From Pseudomonas mendocina (GTDB taxonomy: Bacteria; Pseudomonadota; Gammaproteobacteria; Pseudomonadales; Pseudomonadaceae): DNA of 64,000 nt. Position numbers and translations under genes: made by a program. The stretch lies in the NCBI RefSeq assembly GCF_900636545.1, contig NZ_LR134290.1:1426001-1490000 (forward strand), in the 5' to 3' direction. Under the pieces are notes generated by a model, which was given only the letters and a program-made list of their open reading frames with translations, was not told where the DNA came from and ran no database searches. Below, in pieces: positions 45,150-54,503 of this stretch; positions within the stretch are counted from its first letter, which is position 1, and every line of letters begins with the position of its first letter.

Positions 45150-46892
45150 GCCCTCCAGGATGTGCAGGCTGTAGCCGGGCACGGCCTTGGCCTGGCGTTT
45201 GGCTTCGGAGGCCAGTTCTGCCAGGCGCGAGGCATCGAGTTGTGCGCAGTCTGTTGTTCTTACGTGTACGACGCCGATCGATAGCGAAAGCAGTGCATAT
45301 TCCTGGCGCTGCCCCTGCCGGTTGTGAGCGATGAAGCAGCCAGCCTGGAGGTGCTCCTCGCGATAGAAGCGCCGGCACTGGTTCTGGAAATCCTCGATCA
45401 GCCTGCCGAGCTTGTCGCGCCAGTCGGTCGAGCCAAGCACTAGCATGAAATCGTCACCGCCGATATGGCCGACGAAATCACGCGCCGGATCGACCCGCTC
45501 GTTCAGGCACTGCGCCAGGCACAGCAGCACCTCGTCGCCCTTGGCATAGCCGTAGAGATCGTTGAAGGGCTTGAAACTGTCGATATCGACGTAGCACACG
45601 GCCGCTTCGCGCTGCTGTTGCAGCAAGCGGCTCAGGCATTGCTGGATCGGCACGTTGCCCGGCAGCAGGGTCAGCGGGTTGGCGTGGCGCGCCTGCTGCA
45701 GCTTCTGTTCGGTGATCAGCTTGAGCACGTCGATCACTCGTCCCAGGCCCAGATAGCTGCCGTTCTGGATGATGATGAAGTCTTCCTCGATACGCTGGCG
45801 GGCGCGGCTGGTGAGCAGGCGGCTAACCTTTTGCAACGATTGGGTCAGCTCCACGGCGAGAAAGTCCTGACTCATCAGGCGGCTGATGGGTTTGCGTGCG
45901 AACAGATCGGTGGCGAAGGGCTTGAGCAGCGCTTCGGACAGCGAGTGACGGTGGACGATGCCGACCGGTTGACGCTGGGCGTCCAGCACCGCTAGGGAGT
46001 TGAGGTTGGCCTGGGCGCGAAAGACGTCCAGTACCTCGGCGATGGGGGTGTGCTGATCGACCGCGAGTTGGTCGTTGAGCAGGGCACTGAGGTCATGGCT
46101 GTCTTCGCTGAGACTGGCCTGGTTGCTCTGTATCTGGGGCAGCAACTGGCGTGCCTCGCGCGGGGGCTTCTCCTGCGGCCTGCTGAGGAGGTAGCCCTGC
46201 ACCAGATCGACGCCCATTTCTGTCAGCACGGCCAGCTCCTCGGGCAGTTCGATGCCTTCGGCTATCACTTGCGCGCGTGACGCTTCGGCCATTTTCAGGA
46301 TGGAGCCGACGAACTCTCGTTTCACCGCGTCGAGGTGGATGCCGTCGATGAAATGACGGTCGATCTTCACGTAATCCGGGCGCAGTTCCGACCATAGGCG
46401 CAGGCTGGAGTAACCGGCGCCCAGATCATCCAGGGCGATGGAAAATCCCATGGCGCGGTAGTGGTGCAGCGCATTGTCGAGCAGGGCGAAGTCTTCGGTG
46501 GGGGATTGCTCTGTGAGTTCGATTACCACCTGGCTCGGCGGGATGCCGAATGCCTGCAGCAGTTTTAGGGTGCGCCCGGGCTGGTGACTCGGGTCGAGCA
46601 GCGATTCCGGTGAGACGTTGAGAAACAGCTTGCCTTCCAGGCCCAGGGCGCTGAAGCCTTTGCAGGCGCTTTTGCGGCAGGCCATTTCCAGCTCGCTCAG
46701 TCGGCCTGCATGGCGGGCCACGGCGAACAGCGTCAATGGCGAATGCAGCGGACTGTTGGATGGGCCGCGAGTCAGCGCCTCGTAGCCGAGAATGCGCTGT
46801 TCGGACAGCGAGATGATGGGCTGGAACAGGCTGCTGAGGTCGCCGTGAGCGAGGATGTTACCCAGTGCGCTCAACTGCTCGGTGACGGTCAT
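45138..46892 (-). CDS. EAL-CBS-GGDEF cyclic di-GMP protein
   Basis: 584 residues. EAL domain first (about 5-245) with intact EALTR, NVSPESL, ELTEQ and DDLGAGYSSLRLW, then a CBS pair (about 265-400) and a GGDEF domain (about 410-580). The latter's signature is GGDDF instead of GGDEF, so cyclase activity is uncertain, while the EAL part appears competent for hydrolysis. The CBS pair suggests adenine-nucleotide control. The same order is known for PA3258, next to prc in PAO1. It is downstream of prc, behind a terminator. Confidence 0.87.
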   Translation of the reverse strand: MTVTEQLSALGNILAHGDLSSLFQPIISLSEQRILGYEALTRGPSNSPLHSPLTLFAVARHAGRLSELEMACRKSACKGFSALGLEGKLFLNVSPESLLDPSHQPGRTLKLLQAFGIPPSQVVIELTEQSPTEDFALLDNALHHYRAMGFSIALDDLGAGYSSLRLWSELRPDYVKIDRHFIDGIHLDAVKREFVGSILKMAEASRAQVIAEGIELPEELAVLTEMGVDLVQGYLLSRPQEKPPREARQLLPQIQSNQASLSEDSHDLSALLNDQLAVDQHTPIAEVLDVFRAQANLNSLAVLDAQRQPVGIVHRHSLSEALLKPFATDLFARKPISRLMSQDFLAVELTQSLQKVSRLLTSRARQRIEEDFIIIQNGSYLGLGRVIDVLKLITEQKLQQARHANPLTLLPGNVPIQQCLSRLLQQQREAAVCYVDIDSFKPFNDLYGYAKGDEVLLCLAQCLNERVDPARDFVGHIGGDDFMLVLGSTDWRDKLGRLIEDFQNQCRRFYREEHLQAGCFIAHNRQGQRQEYALLSLSIGVVHVRTTDCAQLDASRLAELASEAKRQAKAVPGYSLHILEGSAA

Positions 46893-46907
46893 GGTGTTCT
46901 CGATCTG

Positions 46908-46943
46908 CCGGAAAAACGAAGGGGCCGGTTTCTAACCGGCCCC
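46908..46943 (-). terminator. prc terminator
   Basis: On the minus strand a perfect 10-bp stem GGGGCCGGTT / AACCGGCCCC (46921-46943) with a 3-nt loop is followed by TTCGTTTTT. It lies between prc and the EAL gene. Confidence 0.8.
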
Positions 46944-46994
46944 CTGCATTTCACGACAGTTCGATGACGATTTGATGACGTTCGTTGAATCGTC

Positions 46995-49076
46995 TCAATG
47001 CAGCGCCAGCGACGGGTTCAACCCCAGGTAGTCGAGCAGGATGCGGCCGGACTCCGAGAGGTAGGCATCGTCTTCCGGCGTGCTCTTCTCGTCGGCCAGC
47101 GGCAGCGCGTCCTCGTCTTCCTTCTCCAGTTCCTTGAGCGGCTCTTCGCCCTTGGCTTGGCGGCGGTTGTTCTCCAGGGCCAGTTGCTTGGCTTCGACTT
47201 CGGCCTGGCGAGCGCGTCGGGTCTGCTCGTTGAGGCTGACGGTCTTTTCCTCCATCAGCTTCTTGGCCAGGGTCAGGCGGTCGCGAGTGAAGACGAAGTC
47301 CGGGTCCTTGGCCGTGCGCTGATCATGGCGAGCCTTCAGTTCGGTCAGGAACGGCTTGATTGGGTCCAGCTCGGGCTTGATCGCCGGGCGGATGCTATCC
47401 CACGGCAGGGCGGCCGGTAGCGCGCTTTCGCCGATGTCCTTGGTGTCCATGACGTCCGGGTAGAGGATGTCGGGAATCACACCCTGGTGCTGGGTGCTCT
47501 GGCCAGAGACGCGATAGAACTTGGCCAGGGTCAGTTTCAGTTCGCCATGGTTGAGCGGCTGAATGGTTTGCACGGTGCCTTTGCCGAAGGTCTGGCCGCC
47601 TAGGATCAGCGCGCGATGATAGTCTTGCATGGCGCCGGCGAAGATCTCCGAGGCCGATGCCGACAGGCGGTTTACCAGCACAGCCAGCGGACCGTTGTAG
47701 TAGATGCCCTTGTTCTCGTCGGCGAGCACGTCGACGCGACCGTCAGCGTTGCGCACCAGTACGGTGGGGCCCTGTTCGATGAACAGGCTGGTCAGTTCGG
47801 TGGCTTCCTGCAGCGAACCGCCGCCGTTGTTGCGCAGGTCGATGACCACGCCGTCGACTTTCTCGGCCTGCAGTTCATCGAGCAGGCGTTTGACGTCACG
47901 GGTGGTGCTCTTGTAGTTCGGGTCGCCAGCGCGGAAGGCCTTGAAGTCGAGATAGAAGGCCGGCAGTTCGATCACGCCGAGCTTGTAGTCACGACCGTCG
48001 TGCTCGAGTTCCAGGACCTTTTTCTTGGCGGCTTGCTCTTCCAGCTTGACCGCTTCGCGGGTGATGGTGACCACCTTGCTGCTCTGGTCGCTGGGCGGGT
48101 TGCTGGCCGGAATCACTTCCAGGCGCACGGTGGAACCTTTTGGACCGCGAATCAGCTTGACCACTTCGTCCAGGCGCCAGCCGATCACGTCGACCATTTC
48201 ATCGTTGCCCTGGGCGACGCCGACGATCTTGTCGGCCGGTGCGATCTGCTTGCTCTTCTCGGCCGGGCCGGCAGGCACCAGGCGTACCACCTTGACGTGC
48301 TCGTTGTCGCTTTGCAGGACGGCACCGATGCCTTCCAGCGACAGGCTCATGTTGATGTCGAAGTTTTCCGCGTTATCCGGGGACAGATACGTGGTGTGCG
48401 GGTCGTAGGTCGTGGCGAAGGCGTTGATGTAGGCCTGGAACACGTCCTCGCCGCGGGTCTGCTTGAGGCGCGCCAGCTGGTTCTTGTAGCGCTTGGTCAG
48501 CAGCTCCTGGATGTCCTTGGTTTCCTTGCCGGCGATCTTCAGGCGCAGCACTTCGTCCTTGACGCGTTTGCGCCAGAGTTCATCGAGCTCGGCGCGATCC
48601 TTGGCCCATGGGGCTTTCTCGCGATCGACCTGCAACTCTTCATCGATGGTGAAATCGATCTTGTCGACGCCTTTGCCCAGCTCGGCGAGGGCAAAGTTCA
48701 GGCGCTCTTCCAGGCGGGTCAGGTGACGACGATAGATGGTGAAGCCTGGCTCGAGGTCACCGCTTTTCAGCAGGTCATCGAACTTGGTGCGCCACTGGTT
48801 GAATTCGGCGATGTCGGCCGCAGTGAAGTAGCTGCGAGACGGATCGAGCAACTTCAGGTAGTTGTCGTAGATCTGAATCGAACGCTCATCATTGAGCGGC
48901 GGCTTGTTGTAGTGGTGGCGGCGCAGCAGCTCCACTACGTTGAGGCTGGCGATCACCTGTTCGCGATCCGGCTGCAGATAGTCCCAGCTGGTCGCTGTGG
49001 TGGTCTTGGCCGCCAGCGGCAAGGCACTGAGGCCGAGAACGAGGGCGAGGGCGGTACTTGCAAGGGAGCGCTTCAT
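46995..49076 (-). CDS. prc: Carboxy-terminal processing protease Prc (AlgO)
   Basis: 693 residues from ATG 49076; the signal peptide ends LSALPLAA|KTTT. N-terminal helical vault, PDZ (about 235-330; NMSLSLEGIGAVLQ), and the S41 catalytic core with RLSASASEIFAGAMQDY (Ser) and GGQTFGKGTVQ (Lys). A C-terminal DUF3340-type helical domain follows. Periplasmic tail-specific protease; in mucoid P. aeruginosa it degrades truncated MucA and so affects alginate control. Confidence 0.95.
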   Translation of the reverse strand: MKRSLASTALALVLGLSALPLAAKTTTATSWDYLQPDREQVIASLNVVELLRRHHYNKPPLNDERSIQIYDNYLKLLDPSRSYFTAADIAEFNQWRTKFDDLLKSGDLEPGFTIYRRHLTRLEERLNFALAELGKGVDKIDFTIDEELQVDREKAPWAKDRAELDELWRKRVKDEVLRLKIAGKETKDIQELLTKRYKNQLARLKQTRGEDVFQAYINAFATTYDPHTTYLSPDNAENFDINMSLSLEGIGAVLQSDNEHVKVVRLVPAGPAEKSKQIAPADKIVGVAQGNDEMVDVIGWRLDEVVKLIRGPKGSTVRLEVIPASNPPSDQSSKVVTITREAVKLEEQAAKKKVLELEHDGRDYKLGVIELPAFYLDFKAFRAGDPNYKSTTRDVKRLLDELQAEKVDGVVIDLRNNGGGSLQEATELTSLFIEQGPTVLVRNADGRVDVLADENKGIYYNGPLAVLVNRLSASASEIFAGAMQDYHRALILGGQTFGKGTVQTIQPLNHGELKLTLAKFYRVSGQSTQHQGVIPDILYPDVMDTKDIGESALPAALPWDSIRPAIKPELDPIKPFLTELKARHDQRTAKDPDFVFTRDRLTLAKKLMEEKTVSLNEQTRRARQAEVEAKQLALENNRRQAKGEEPLKELEKEDEDALPLADEKSTPEDDAYLSESGRILLDYLGLNPSLALH

Positions 49077-49204
49077 GCTGATTCGACGTAGTGGCAGGTG
49101 ATAACGCATATTAGGCCGTATTTGAGGGCGCCAGGTTCCGTTGGCGCTAGGCAAAAGCCCAGCGGTCAGCGCTGGGCTCGGTTCACTTGCACTATGGAGG
49201 CAGC

Positions 49205-50167
49205 ATGAAGGCATTGCAAGGCGTCGAAGGGCGTGCAGAGTGGGTGGAGCAACCGGCGCAAACCTGTGACGCAGGGCAGATCCGCGTGAAGGTGGCGGCC
49301 GCTGGGCTTAACCGGGCCGATCTGTTGCAGCGTGCCGGGCTCTATCCGCCGCCACCGGGTGCCAGCGAGGCGCTGGGCCTGGAGTGCTCCGGGGTGATTG
49401 TCGAAGTGGGTGCCGGCAGCGCCTGGCAGGTGGGCGATCGCGTCTGCTGCCTGCTCGCTGGTGGTGGTATGGCCGAGGAAGTGGTGCTCGATGCACGTCA
49501 CGCCATGCCGGTGCCTGAGGGTTTGACTCTGGTTGAGGCTGCTGTGGTACCGGAGGTGTACGCCACGGCCTGGCTCAATCTGTTCCAGCTCGGCGCTCTG
49601 CGCCCCGGGGAAAAAGTCCTGCTGCATGCTGGCGCCAGTGGCGTCGGTTCGGCTGCCATCCAGCTGTGCAAGGCATTCGGCAGTCCGTGCTGGGTCAGCG
49701 TCGGCTCTGCCGAGCGATTGGCCTACTGCGAAGCACTTGGTGCGCAGGGAGGCGCCCTGCGTGGTGAAGATCTGCAAGCCTTGCGCGATTTCGGGCCGTT
49801 CGACGTGATTCTCGATCCGGTCGGCGGACAGTACGCGGCGCTGAATCTGGAGCTGCTGGCGCGTGACGGTCGCTGGATCAACATCGGCCTGATGGGCGGC
49901 CGCGAGGCCACGCTGGACCTGGCCCAGGTACTGGGCAAGCGCATCCAGTTGACCGGTTCGACCCTGCGCAACCGCGACGATCAGTTCAAGGCCGATCTTC
50001 TGCACGACCTGCAGCAGCAGGTTTGGCCGCTGTTTGGTGAAGGACGGTTAAAGCCGCAACTGGAGCGCAGTTTTGCGTTCGAAGACCATGAGGCGGCGTT
50101 CGAGACGCTCGCTGGTAACCAAGTCGCGGGTAAACTCGCGTTGCTGATTGATCCCGGCCTGGTCTGA
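49205..50167 (+). CDS. NAD(P)H:quinone oxidoreductase, zinc-independent MDR family
   Basis: 320 residues starting MKALQGVEGRAEWVEQ, GGAGG upstream. GroES-like N-terminal domain (VKVAAAGLNRADLLQRAGLYPPPPGA) and a Rossmann domain with HAGASGVGSAAIQLCKAFG. It lacks the zinc-binding Cys/His set, as in quinone oxidoreductase/PIG3-like proteins. Reduces quinones with NADPH. Divergent from prc, as in PA3256-PA3257. Confidence 0.88.
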   Translation: MKALQGVEGRAEWVEQPAQTCDAGQIRVKVAAAGLNRADLLQRAGLYPPPPGASEALGLECSGVIVEVGAGSAWQVGDRVCCLLAGGGMAEEVVLDARHAMPVPEGLTLVEAAVVPEVYATAWLNLFQLGALRPGEKVLLHAGASGVGSAAIQLCKAFGSPCWVSVGSAERLAYCEALGAQGGALRGEDLQALRDFGPFDVILDPVGGQYAALNLELLARDGRWINIGLMGGREATLDLAQVLGKRIQLTGSTLRNRDDQFKADLLHDLQQQVWPLFGEGRLKPQLERSFAFEDHEAAFETLAGNQVAGKLALLIDPGLV

Positions 50168-50208
50168 ACCACGGCTGCAGCCCGCATGTGGCGCGGGCTG
50201 AGCCATCG

Positions 50209-50245
50209 ATTGGTGCATTCAATCGATATCATGCCCGTAATCAAT
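50209..50245 (+). promoter_or_regulatory. OxyR-type operator upstream of ahpC
   Basis: ATTG-N7-CAAT-N7-ATGC-N7-CAAT over 37 bp reproduces the OxyR pattern ATAG-N7-CTAT-N7-ATAG-N7-CTAT in spacing and partly in sequence. A -10 like TAATAT follows at 50268-50273; the operator reaches the -35 position, where OxyR contacts polymerase. Confidence 0.65.
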
Positions 50246-50321
50246 AAGCTTTTTTCCGTTAGGTGGCTAATATAGCGACCGTAGATTTCAACCCTCACAG
50301 AAACCTCAGAAGGAGTCAGAG

Positions 50322-50885
50322 ATGTCCCTCATCAATACTCAAGTTCAGCCGTTCAAGGTCAATGCTTTCCACAACGGTGAGTTCATCGAAGTCACCGAGC
50401 AGAGCCTGCAGGGCAAGTGGTCCGTGCTGATCTTCATGCCGGCTGCCTTCACCTTCAACTGCCCGACCGAAATCGAAGACGCTGCCAACAACTACGCCGA
50501 GTTCCAGAAGGCTGGTGCCGAGGTCTACATCGTGACCACCGACACTCACTTCTCGCACAAGGTCTGGCACGAAACTTCGCCGGCCGTTGGCAAGGCTCAG
50601 TTCCCGCTGATCGGTGACCCGACCCACCAGCTGACCAACGCTTTCGGCGTGCACATCCCGGAAGAAGGCCTGGCTCTGCGCGGCACCTTCATCATCAACC
50701 CGGAAGGTCAGATCAAGACTCTGGAAATCCACTCCAACGAGATCGCTCGTGACGTTTCCGAGACCCTGCGCAAGCTGAAGGCTGCTCAGTACACCGCTGC
50801 CAACCCGGGTCAGGTTTGCCCGGCCAAGTGGAAGGAAGGCGAGAAGACTCTGGCTCCTTCGCTGGACCTGGTTGGCAAGATCTAA
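50322..50885 (+). CDS. ahpC: Alkyl hydroperoxide reductase subunit C (peroxiredoxin)
   Basis: 187 residues. Peroxidatic Cys47 in FTFNCPTE and resolving Cys166 in GQVCPAKW, the typical 2-Cys AhpC layout. GGAGTCAGAG precedes the ATG. It reduces hydrogen peroxide, organic peroxides and peroxynitrite with electrons from AhpF. High codon bias suggests strong expression. An attenuating hairpin separates it from ahpF. Confidence 0.97.
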   Translation: MSLINTQVQPFKVNAFHNGEFIEVTEQSLQGKWSVLIFMPAAFTFNCPTEIEDAANNYAEFQKAGAEVYIVTTDTHFSHKVWHETSPAVGKAQFPLIGDPTHQLTNAFGVHIPEEGLALRGTFIINPEGQIKTLEIHSNEIARDVSETLRKLKAAQYTAANPGQVCPAKWKEGEKTLAPSLDLVGKI

Positions 50886-50973
50886 ATTTGCCGACTTCCT
50901 TTCCGGCCTGTCTCAGGTCGGAAAGGACCAACTCTGCGCTGTTTGGGCCAGTAACCGGCCCTTGTGGTGCCCG

Positions 50974-51007
50974 ATGCCCGGGCGCGATCCGTCCGGGCAT
51001 TTTATTG
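50974..51007 (+). terminator. Attenuator between ahpC and ahpF
   Basis: ATGCCCGGGC (50974-50983) with GTCCGGGCAT (50991-51000), one mismatch, followed by TTTATT. Probably lowers ahpF expression relative to ahpC. Confidence 0.65.
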
Positions 51008-51038
51008 CCCGAATTTTCGTATTTGAGGAATTTCCGCC

Positions 51039-52595
51039 ATGTTGGACGCCAATCTTAAAGCCCAGTTGAAGGCCTACCTGGAAAAGGTCACCCAGCCGTT
51101 CGAGATCGTCGCGTCCCTCGATGACGGCGAAAAATCCCAGGAACTGCTCGGGCTGCTGCAAGACATCGTCGGCCTGACCGACAAGATCACTCTGAAGACC
51201 GACGGCAACGATGCCCGCCGTCCGTCCTTCGCCCTGAATCGGCCGGGCGAAGACACCGGCGTTGCCTTCGCCGGTATTCCCATGGGCCACGAATTCACCT
51301 CGCTGGTGCTGGCACTGCTGCAGGTGGGCGGCCATCCGTCCAAGCTGGATGCAGACACCATCGCGCAGATCAAGAGCATCGAAGGCAAGTTCGAGTTCGA
51401 GACCTACTTCTCGCTGTCCTGCCAGAACTGCCCGGACGTGGTTCAGGCGCTGAACCTGATGGCCGTGCTCAACCCCAATATCCGCAACGTCTCCATCGAC
51501 GGTGCGCTGTTCCAGGAAGAAGTCGAGCGTCGCCAGGTCATGGCCGTGCCGAGCGTCTACCTGAATGGTGAGGTCTTCGCTTCCGGGCGTATGGACGTGA
51601 AGGAAATCCTCGCCAAGATCGACACCGGCGCCGCCAACCGCGATGCCGAGAAGATGAGCGCCAAGGAGGCCTTCGACGTGCTGGTGGTCGGTGGTGGCCC
51701 GGCCGGCGCCGCAGCGGCCATCTACGCTGCGCGCAAGGGCATCCGTACCGCTATCGCTGCCGAGCGCTTCGGTGGTCAGGTGCTGGACACCATGGCCATC
51801 GAGAACTTCATCTCGGTGAAGGAGACCGAAGGTCCGAAACTGGTGCGTGCCCTGGAAGAGCACGTCAAGGAATACGAAGTCGACATCATGAACCTGCAAC
51901 GTGCGTCGGCTCTGGTGCCGGCCAGCAGCGAAGGCGGCCTGCACGAAGTGAAGTTCGAGAACGGCGCTTCGCTCAAGGCCAAGACCGTGATCCTCTCTAC
52001 CGGTGCGCGCTGGCGTGAAATGGGCGTGCCCGGCGAGCAGGAGTACAAGGCCAAGGGCGTGTGTTTCTGCCCGCACTGTGACGGCCCGCTGTTCAAGGGC
52101 AAGCGCGTGGCGGTGATCGGCGGCGGTAACTCCGGTGTCGAAGCAGCCATCGACCTGGCCGGCATCGTCGCCCACGTGACCCTGCTGGAATTCGCCGACA
52201 CCCTGCGTGCCGACGCCGTACTGCAGAAGAAACTCTACAGCTTGTCGAACGTTACCGTGATCAAGAGCGCACAGACCACCGAGGTCAAGGGCGACGGACA
52301 GAAGGTCACCGGTCTGGTGTACAAGGACCGCACCACCGAGGAACTGCATACCGTCGAGCTGGAAGGCATCTTCGTGCAGATCGGTCTGCTGCCCAACAGC
52401 GACTGGCTCAAGGGCACCGTCGAGCTGAGCCGCTTCGGTGAGATCGTCATCGATGCCAAGGGCGCTACCAACATCCCCGGTGTGTTCGCCGCCGGTGACG
52501 TGACCACCGTGCCGTACAAGCAGATCGTCATCGCCATGGGCGAGGGCTCGAAGGCTTCGCTGTCCGCCTTCGACCACCTGATCCGCCATAGCTGA
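51039..52595 (+). CDS. ahpF: Alkyl hydroperoxide reductase subunit F
   Basis: 518 residues. N-terminal tandem thioredoxin fold with Cys128-x2-Cys131 (SCQNCPD), FAD motif [20 protein letters not shown], and the thioredoxin-reductase-like CFCPHCDG (Cys344/Cys347), plus NADH motif [13 protein letters not shown]. It passes electrons from NADH through the flavin and both disulfides to AhpC. The ahpCF pair ends in a terminator, after which the accessory cluster begins. Confidence 0.97.
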   Translation: MLDANLKAQLKAYLEKVTQPFEIVASLDDGEKSQELLGLLQDIVGLTDKITLKTDGNDARRPSFALNRPGEDTGVAFAGIPMGHEFTSLVLALLQVGGHPSKLDADTIAQIKSIEGKFEFETYFSLSCQNCPDVVQALNLMAVLNPNIRNVSIDGALFQEEVERRQVMAVPSVYLNGEVFASGRMDVKEILAKIDTGAANRDAEKMSAKEAFDVLVVGGGPAGAAAAIYAARKGIRTAIAAERFGGQVLDTMAIENFISVKETEGPKLVRALEEHVKEYEVDIMNLQRASALVPASSEGGLHEVKFENGASLKAKTVILSTGARWREMGVPGEQEYKAKGVCFCPHCDGPLFKGKRVAVIGGGNSGVEAAIDLAGIVAHVTLLEFADTLRADAVLQKKLYSLSNVTVIKSAQTTEVKGDGQKVTGLVYKDRTTEELHTVELEGIFVQIGLLPNSDWLKGTVELSRFGEIVIDAKGATNIPGVFAAGDVTTVPYKQIVIAMGEGSKASLSAFDHLIRHS

Positions 52596-52612
52596 TCGGG
52601 CATCGCAGACAC

Positions 52613-52645
52613 GAAAAGGCCATCCATCCGCGATGGCCTTTTTCG
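52613..52645 (+). terminator. ahpF terminator
   Basis: Stem AAAAGGCCATC (52614-52624) / GATGGCCTTTT (52632-52642), 7-nt loop, followed by TCG. It marks the edge between core genes and the thiocarboxylate cluster. Confidence 0.85.
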
Positions 52646-52808
52646 TTTACGACGAGGCCATGCTGCTGCCTTTGCGACTGCCTGGAAAAGGCAGGCTCCG
52701 CCATGCATATGAATAGGCTTCGATCACATACGAATTGCCCATGACCCCCGATTGATTGAGTTCAGGACTCATTCGAGACTTGTTCTCATTTCACCGGTCA
52801 GGAATTCG
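52646..52808 (+). promoter_or_regulatory. Upstream region of the thiocarboxylate operon
   Basis: 163 bp that should contain the cluster promoter. It is more AT-rich than the genes around it. A small hairpin CTGCCT-GGAA-AAGGCAG occurs near 52679. I found no convincing Fur box or other metal-regulator operator; this was by eye only. Confidence 0.4.
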
Positions 52809-53984
52809 ATGATGAAGCTTCTTCCTTTGGTTGAGCCCGTGGAGGCGTTGAGCAGGCAGGAGGTCGTTCGCTACAGCCGGCATCTGCTGATTCCGGACGT
52901 GGGCGTGGACGGCCAGCGTCGCCTCAAGAGCGCCAGGGTGCTGGTGATCGGCGCCGGTGGCCTGGGCTCGCCGGCGCTGCTCTATCTGGCTGCGGCCGGG
53001 GTCGGCACGCTGGGGCTCATCGACTTCGACGTGGTCGACGAATCCAACCTGCAGCGTCAGGTGATCCACAAGGTCTCCACCGTCGGGCTGTCGAAGGTCG
53101 AGAGTGCCGCTGCGGCGATACGCGAGCTGAACCCTCACGTGAAGCTGGAGCTGCACAACGAGCGCCTCGAGCCGGAAATGGCTGTGCAGCTCTTCGCGCA
53201 ATACGACCTGATCCTCGACGGTACCGACAACTTCGCCACCCGCTACCTGGTCAACGATGCCTGCGTGCTGGCCGGCAAGCCCTACGTCTGGGGCTCGATC
53301 TTTCGTTTCGAGGGGCAGGCCTCGGTGTTCTGGGAGGATGCCCCCGGCGGCGTCGGCCTCAACTACCGCGACCTCTACCCCGAGCCGCCGCCACCGGAGC
53401 TGGCGCCGTCCTGCGCCGAGGGTGGGGTGCTGGGGATTCTCTGTGCCTCCATCGGTTCGATCATGGCCACCGAGGCGGTGAAGTTGATCACCGGCATCGG
53501 CGAATCGCTGCTCGGCCGGCTGATGGTCTACGACGCCCTGGACATGACCTACCGGCAGATTCCCCTGCGCCGCGCGCGCGATCGCAAGCCGATCACCGGC
53601 CTGAGCGACTACCAGGCCTTCTGTGGCCTGAACCGGCCCCACGGCATGCAGGAGTCGGACATTCCCGCCATCAGCGCCGTCGAGTTGAAGGCGCTGCGCG
53701 AGCGTGGCGTTGCGCACCATCTGATCGATGTGCGCGAGCGCACCGAGTGGGACATCGTGCATATCGACGGCGCCCAGCACATGCCCAAGAGTCCCACGGT
53801 CGCCACGGAGATCGAGGCGCACTTCGCCAAGGACAGCACGCTGATCCTGCATTGCAAGAGTGGCTTGCGCTCGAAGGCGGTGCTGCTGGAACTGCAGCGC
53901 CTGGGCTTCAGCGACGTGCGCAACCTGGAGGGAGGGATTCTCGCCTGGGTTCGCGACGTGGATACCACGCTGCCCGGTTACTGA
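52809..53984 (+). CDS. MoeZ-type sulfur-carrier adenylyltransferase/sulfurtransferase
   Basis: 391 residues (or 390 from the second ATG). E1-like adenylation domain with IGAGGLGSPALLYLAAAGVG (47-66) and DGTDNFATRYLVND; then a rhodanese domain (about 290-391) with Cys349 in LILHCKSGLRSKA. YPEPPPPELAPSCAEGGVLGIL closely resembles actinobacterial MoeZ; the paired CxxC zinc motifs of E. coli MoeB are absent. It adenylates the C-terminal glycine of a ubiquitin-like carrier and loads sulfur as thiocarboxylate. First gene of the cluster, with mec and cysO homologues following. Confidence 0.9.
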   Translation: MMKLLPLVEPVEALSRQEVVRYSRHLLIPDVGVDGQRRLKSARVLVIGAGGLGSPALLYLAAAGVGTLGLIDFDVVDESNLQRQVIHKVSTVGLSKVESAAAAIRELNPHVKLELHNERLEPEMAVQLFAQYDLILDGTDNFATRYLVNDACVLAGKPYVWGSIFRFEGQASVFWEDAPGGVGLNYRDLYPEPPPPELAPSCAEGGVLGILCASIGSIMATEAVKLITGIGESLLGRLMVYDALDMTYRQIPLRRARDRKPITGLSDYQAFCGLNRPHGMQESDIPAISAVELKALRERGVAHHLIDVRERTEWDIVHIDGAQHMPKSPTVATEIEAHFAKDSTLILHCKSGLRSKAVLLELQRLGFSDVRNLEGGILAWVRDVDTTLPGY

Positions 53985-54022
53985 GCCTGCCGAGACCACC
54001 CGACCACGGGAGTAAGAGCATC

Positions 54023-54454
54023 ATGCTGATCATTCTTTCCGAGCTTCTCGACGCCATGCTCGACCAGGCGCGCAGGGATCATCCGATCGAGACCTGTGGC
54101 GTGATCGCCGGGCCGATCGGCTCGAAGCGGCCGACCCGGCTGATCGCGATGCGCAACATCGCGCAGTCGGAGACGTTCTTCCAGTTCGACCCGCAGGAAC
54201 AATTGCGGGTCTGGCGCGAGATGGAGGCGCTGGGCGAGGAGCCCTGCGTGATCTATCACTCGCACACCCATTCCAGTGGCTACCCCAGCCGCGACGATAT
54301 CCGCCTGGCCGGCGAGCCGCAGGCGCACTACGTGATTCTCTGCACCGCCGAGAATGCCGGCGCTGCGCTGCGCAGCTTCCGCATCATCGACGGCAAGGTC
54401 ACCGAGGAAACCATCCAGGCCGTGGCGCAGTACCCCAGCGCCCTGGCGGGTTGA
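54023..54454 (+). CDS. Mec+-like JAMM metalloprotease
   Basis: 143 residues. JAMM signature HSHTHSSGYPSRDD fits H-x-H-x7-S-x2-D, with the upstream Glu in HPIETCGVIAGP. FDPQEQLRVWREMEA and EPQAHYVILCTA match Mycobacterium Mec+, which hydrolyses the CysO-cysteine amide. In the qbs and pdt siderophore loci similar JAMM proteins trim or release the sulfur carrier. It lies 38 bp after the MoeZ gene and 49 bp before the carrier gene. Confidence 0.88.
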   Translation: MLIILSELLDAMLDQARRDHPIETCGVIAGPIGSKRPTRLIAMRNIAQSETFFQFDPQEQLRVWREMEALGEEPCVIYHSHTHSSGYPSRDDIRLAGEPQAHYVILCTAENAGAALRSFRIIDGKVTEETIQAVAQYPSALAG

Positions 54455-54503
54455 CCCACTCTCTCATTCCATCGTTTCGCCTACAGGCCCCAAGGAGTCA
54501 GGC

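Noticed and set aside
47616..49091. 491-codon frame opposite prc
   Set aside because: Antisense shadow; Prc has signal peptide, PDZ and Ser/Lys catalytic motifs.
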